DNA of 9,975 nt, taken from positions 1 through 9,975 of the forward strand of contig CAYLNK010000255.1 in assembly GCA_964384675.1 (NCBI GenBank), in the 5' to 3' direction. The stretch is from CAYLNK01 sp964384675 (GTDB taxonomy: Bacteria; Acidobacteriota; Thermoanaerobaculia; UBA5066). Of the stretch, positions 7,431-9,975 are shown piece by piece. The notes under the pieces are model-generated. The model had not been told where the DNA came from. It saw nothing but the letters and a program-made list of their open reading frames with translations, and did no database searches. Position numbers and translations under genes: made by a program. Every line of letters begins with the position of its first letter. Within the stretch, counting starts at the first letter, position 1.

Positions 7431-8291
7431 ATGATCACGCGTAGCAGCACGCGCCACATCACGACCCTGGGAATCGCCCTCGCGGCCGCGCTCCTGGCCG
7501 CGCCACCGGCACGAGCCGACTCGATCCTGACCGATGACGCTTTCCTGCCGGCGGTGCGGATCCAGGGGTCGACCGGCTTCTTCGTGACGGACGTCACGGT
7601 CTTCAATCCAGACCTGGTGAACAAGGTGTCGGTGAGCTTCTACTACACTCCCGCCGACACCGACGGCACGAGCTCTCCCGGCTTCTCGCTGGATCCAGAC
7701 CTCTTTCCCGGAGAGACGGCCTCGCTCGCCGACATCCTCGGCCGGTACTTCAACCTCTCCTCGTCGTACGGTCTCCTCGAGGTGAAGGCGGCCCGCCCGA
7801 TCCTCGTCACGAGCAATTCGTACAACCGCTCCGGGAAGATCGTGCCCGGGACCTTCAACCAGTACTCGCCCGGCCAGCCCGCCCGGAACGCGGTCGGGTT
7901 CGACACGACGATCAACGGCGAGCTGAACATCATCGGCCTGACGAACGACACGACCTCGAACTCCCCGAACGACTCCAACTACCGGACCAACGCCGTCATC
8001 ATGAACCCGACGAGCCAGCGGCTCGAGGCCGGGGTCCGGCTGATCGGGCCCGACACGAAGATCTACGGCAAGCGGGTCTACGTCGTCCCGCCGTATTCGC
8101 TCACCCAGATCAACGACGTCTTCTACAGCGTCCTGGCCCAGAACAACATGCCGGTGAGCAGCGCGTACCGCCTGAACATCTACGTGGACCTCGGCAACGG
8201 GGCGAAGGTCCTCGGCTACGCCACGGTCACCGACAAGCGCACCGGCGACCCGTACCTGATCCCCGCCGAGGGCCTGAAGTCCTGCCCGTAA
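7431..8291 (+). CDS. Secreted protein with two tandem beta-type repeats, function unknown
   Basis: The 286-aa product has a Sec signal peptide (basic n-region, hydrophobic 12-24, cleavage likely after ARA at residue 29). GGAGGA lies 4 bases before the ATG, so this start is firm even though the frame is open much further upstream. The mature part looks all-beta and contains two related units. One is near 37-148 (DVTVFNP ... LADILG ... LSSSYGLLEV ... VTSNSYNRSGKIVP). The other is near 165-279 (NAVIMNP ... TQINDVF ... VSSAYRLNIYV ... TVTDKRTGDPYLIP). Both share the Asn-Pro turn, the Pro-then-Asp segment, Ser-Ser-x-Tyr and a final Ile/Val-Pro strand. No catalytic motif, LPxTG or autotransporter part is seen. 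I recall similar FNP-type modules in extracellular proteins of Acidobacteria-like genomes, but give no family name. It is the first gene of a four-gene plus-strand run. Confidence 0.85.
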   Translation: MITRSSTRHITTLGIALAAALLAAPPARADSILTDDAFLPAVRIQGSTGFFVTDVTVFNPDLVNKVSVSFYYTPADTDGTSSPGFSLDPDLFPGETASLADILGRYFNLSSSYGLLEVKAARPILVTSNSYNRSGKIVPGTFNQYSPGQPARNAVGFDTTINGELNIIGLTNDTTSNSPNDSNYRTNAVIMNPTSQRLEAGVRLIGPDTKIYGKRVYVVPPYSLTQINDVFYSVLAQNNMPVSSAYRLNIYVDLGNGAKVLGYATVTDKRTGDPYLIPAEGLKSCP

Positions 8292-8935
8292 CGGCGCTCC
8301 TCCTCGACCTCGGCAACGTCCTCGTCGCCTTCGACCACGGCCGCACGCTGCGGGCGATCTCGGAGGCGACGGGGCGTCCGGTCGAGTCGCTCGGTCCCGC
8401 GCTCTTCGGCGATCTCGAGCGGAAGTACGACCGCGGCGAGCTCTCGACCGAAGCGTTCTTCCGCGCGGCCGAGGCGGAGGCCGGGCTCCCGCTCCTCCCT
8501 GACGACGTCTGGATCCCCGCCTGGCGGGACATCTTCACGCCGATCCCGGAGGCGCTCGCGCTCCTCGACTCGCTGCGCCCCGGGCTCCGCACCGCGATCG
8601 TGTCGAACACCAACCCGCTCCACTGGGACGGCGTGCTCCGCGTCGCGCCGGTGGACGGCGCCGTCGACGCGCTCGCTCTGTCGTTCGAGGTCGGCGCCGT
8701 CAAGCCGGAGCCGGCCATCTTCGAGGCGGCCCTCGGCCGGCTCGGCGTTACGGCCTCCGAGGCGGTCTACGCCGACGATCGGGCCGACCTGGTGGTGGCC
8801 GCCCGCGCCCTCGGCCTCGACGCGTTCGTGGTCGATTCGGCGACCGCCCTCCGACGCGGGCTCGCGCGCCGGGACCTCCTGGGAATTCCCCGGCCCGGTG
8901 CCCGCGTTCCGGGTCTGGGAGAATCCTCTCGATGA
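8282..8935 (+). CDS. HAD-superfamily phosphatase, YihX-like, with an apparent CTG start
   Basis: The product (217 aa) matches HAD subfamily IA in order. Motif I is LLLDLGNVLVAFD (nucleophile D9), motif II is VSNTN (107-111), motif III is KPEP (K141) and motif IV is YADDRAD (D165, D166). A small helical cap lies between motifs I and II. The DLGNV form and SNTN-x-LH resemble E. coli YihX, a glucose-1-phosphate phosphatase, so a sugar-phosphate substrate is plausible but unproven. Position D+2 of motif I is Gly, not the usual acid/base Asp, as in YihX. There is no in-frame ATG, GTG or TTG before motif I; the first is GTG at 8600, which would delete motif I. CTG at 8282, with GAGGG ten bases upstream, is the best start. 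It overlaps the preceding stop by 10 bases. The stop overlaps the next ATG (ATGA). Confidence 0.85.
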   Translation: MPVTALLLDLGNVLVAFDHGRTLRAISEATGRPVESLGPALFGDLERKYDRGELSTEAFFRAAEAEAGLPLLPDDVWIPAWRDIFTPIPEALALLDSLRPGLRTAIVSNTNPLHWDGVLRVAPVDGAVDALALSFEVGAVKPEPAIFEAALGRLGVTASEAVYADDRADLVVAARALGLDAFVVDSATALRRGLARRDLLGIPRPGARVPGLGESSR

Positions 8936-9402
8936 ACCGACGTGCCGTCTCGCTCGCCCTCTCGCTCGTCTTCGTGACGGCCTGCGCCAGGAACCCGTCC
9001 GACGGCCAGGCCACCTTCGAACCGAACCCGTCCGCCGGGGGCGGGGCCCGCGGCGGCGTCGTCTTCGTGTCGGGAACCTACGAGCAGGCCCTCGGCCGGG
9101 CCCGCTCCGAGAACAAGCTCCTGATGGTCGACCTGTACGCCGACTGGTGCGGGTGGTGCCACAAGCTCGACGCCGAGGTCTTCTCCGACGCCCGCGTCGC
9201 GGCGGCGCTCGGCGGAGTGATCCCGATCAAGCTGGACGCCGACAGGGAAGGCCAGGCCATCGCCGAGACGTTCCGGGTCGACGGGCTCCCGGCGATCCTC
9301 TTCCTCGACGGCTCGGGCAAGCTGGTGAAGCGTCTGGACGGCTACCTGGATGCCGACCAGATGATCGCGGTCGCGGGGGCTCTCCCGAAGGGCTCGGCCT
9401 GA
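8932..9402 (+). CDS. Thioredoxin-fold lipoprotein (CGWC active site)
   Basis: The 156-aa product has a lipoprotein signal (lipobox VTAC, Cys18), a Gly/Pro-rich linker to about residue 42, then a thioredoxin fold. The active site is DWCGWCHKLD with Cys73 and Cys76. The cis-Pro loop is DGLPAILFLD (Pro120). The WCxxCHxL pattern resembles the DsbD gamma domain and Thioredoxin_7-type proteins, so it probably acts as a membrane-anchored thiol reductase or disulfide exchanger outside the cytoplasm. The redox partner is unknown and no DsbD/CcdA gene is in the window. The ATG overlaps the HAD stop (ATGA), and GGGAG lies about 10 bases upstream, indicating translational coupling. Its stop overlaps the CTG of the next gene. 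Confidence 0.92.
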   Translation: MNRRAVSLALSLVFVTACARNPSDGQATFEPNPSAGGGARGGVVFVSGTYEQALGRARSENKLLMVDLYADWCGWCHKLDAEVFSDARVAAALGGVIPIKLDADREGQAIAETFRVDGLPAILFLDGSGKLVKRLDGYLDADQMIAVAGALPKGSA

Positions 9403-9752
9403 CCTTCCAGGAGTCACCGCTCTACAGGCGCGGCCTGACGGAGCTCGGACACGGCCGCTTCTTCGAGGCGCACGAGGAATGGGAGGCGCTCTGGATGGCC
9501 TCGTCGGGTGACGAGAAGCTCTTCCTGCAGGCGCTCATCCAGATGGCGGCCGGCGGTGTGCACCTGTCGCGCGGACGGCCCGCCCCCGCGGCCCGGCTCC
9601 TTCAGCTGGCCCTCCGGAAGCTCGAGCGCTACCCGGAGCGATTCGGGGATCTCGACCTGAGCGCACTCCGGGCTCTCCTGCGGGAGGCGCCGTCGCTGGT
9701 CACGAGCGATCCGGATCGTCTCCTTGCGGCCCTCCGCTCGATCGCGGGATGA
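9399..9752 (+). CDS. DUF309-family protein, with an apparent CTG start
   Basis: The 117-aa product carries the DUF309 helical signature: GLTELGHGRFFEAHEEWEAL (12-31), then LFLQALIQMAAGGVHLSRG (41-59) and a leucine-rich C-terminal helix (AARLLQLALRKLERYPERF). The FEAHE..WE and FLQ.LIQ..A..H residues are the conserved core of this small all-alpha family, whose function is not established as far as I know. No ATG, GTG or TTG occurs in frame before the core; the frame's only earlier standard start is 500 bases upstream, inside the preceding genes. CTG at 9399 has GAAGGG six bases upstream and forms a CTGA overlap with the thioredoxin stop, mimicking the ATGA junction one gene earlier. The 3' end overlaps an antisense reading frame by 53 bases. 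Confidence 0.85.
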   Translation: MTFQESPLYRRGLTELGHGRFFEAHEEWEALWMASSGDEKLFLQALIQMAAGGVHLSRGRPAPAARLLQLALRKLERYPERFGDLDLSALRALLREAPSLVTSDPDRLLAALRSIAG

Positions 9753-9975
9753 GGCCGGTCCCGCGAGAGGCGACGGCCGCCACGATCGTCGCGTCCGGCT
9801 CCCGGCTCGTGGCCCGGTGGATCCCCGCGCGCCCGATCCCGACGTTCCAGAGCTCGGCCGCGAGGAGGGCGGCGAGCGTCCTCGGACCGGAGAGCCCGGC
9901 CGCGGCCTCCTCGAGCACGGCCGCGTAGGCCGCGGCCGAGTCGCGTGGCGTCTTCGCCGCCGCCCACGCCCGAGC
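9700..9975 (-). CDS. C-terminal fragment of an unrecognised protein (5' end outside the window)
   Basis: The frame is open from the right edge to a TGA at 9700, giving 91 visible codons. The composition is plausible for a globular helical C-terminus (AAVLEEAAAGLSG, TLAALLAAELWNVGIGRAGI), and third positions are almost all G or C upstream of the overlap with the DUF309 gene. An internal GTG at 9918 could give a 72-aa product, but the frame continues upstream without a stop, so a larger gene is more likely. The competing Arg/Gly-rich minus frame (9629-9967) looks like a shadow. I recognise no family. The last 17 codons lie antisense to the DUF309 coding sequence and show less biased third positions. 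Confidence 0.45.
   Translation of the reverse strand, partial: ARAWAAAKTPRDSAAAYAAVLEEAAAGLSGPRTLAALLAAELWNVGIGRAGIHRATSREPDATIVAAVASRGTGLIPRSSGGPQGDDPDRS

Noticed and set aside
9629..9967. 112-codon minus-strand frame at the right end
   Set aside because: It is Arg/Gly-rich with poor third-position bias; the overlapping frame ending at 9700 is the better coding candidate.

Overview
The window is very GC-rich bacterial chromosome, with coding genes showing G or C at almost every third codon position. It looks like a core housekeeping locus followed by a small accessory operon. Two lipoproteins with lipoboxes and one protein with a Sec signal peptide suggest a diderm. The general style (a GC-rich ffh/rpsP/rimM/trmD/rplS/rnhB cluster, a long TPR-plus-Pro/Ala protein, and a secreted 'FNP' beta-type repeat protein) fits Acidobacteriota or a similar deep phylum. 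That placement is an inference, not a demonstrated identity.

Left block, minus strand, 6706 down to 1: ffh (SRP GTPase), rpsP (S16), rimM, trmD, rplS (L19), rnhB, then a large TPR protein that runs off the left edge. This is the classical translation and protein-targeting cluster. Two usual members are absent: no KH-domain khpA between rpsP and rimM, and no yraN-type gene directly after rnhB, where the TPR gene sits instead. Hairpins without U-tracts follow the ffh and rplS stops and may set mRNA stoichiometry.

Central intergenic region, 6707-7020: a divergent control region of about 314 bases. It holds a near-perfect 24-bp palindrome just upstream of ffh, a plus-strand promoter candidate (TTGACA / TATTCT, 16-bp spacer), and a leader of about 184 nt that can fold into a three-way junction plus a perfect 7-bp hairpin before the ribosome-binding site of a small lipoprotein gene. 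The lipoprotein gene ends in a textbook intrinsic terminator.

Right block, plus strand, 7431-9752: four tightly packed genes. They encode a secreted two-repeat protein, a YihX-like HAD phosphatase, a thioredoxin-fold lipoprotein and a DUF309 protein. Every junction overlaps by 4-10 bases. The HAD and DUF309 genes have no ATG, GTG or TTG at a position that keeps their conserved N-termini; both appear to start at CTG. At the far right, a minus-strand C-terminal gene fragment enters the window and overlaps the end of the DUF309 gene antisense.

I see no mobile element, CRISPR array, tRNA, rRNA or obvious defence system. The points most worth following up are the structured leader, the palindrome, the paired CTG starts and the low-complexity lipoprotein ending in lysine.
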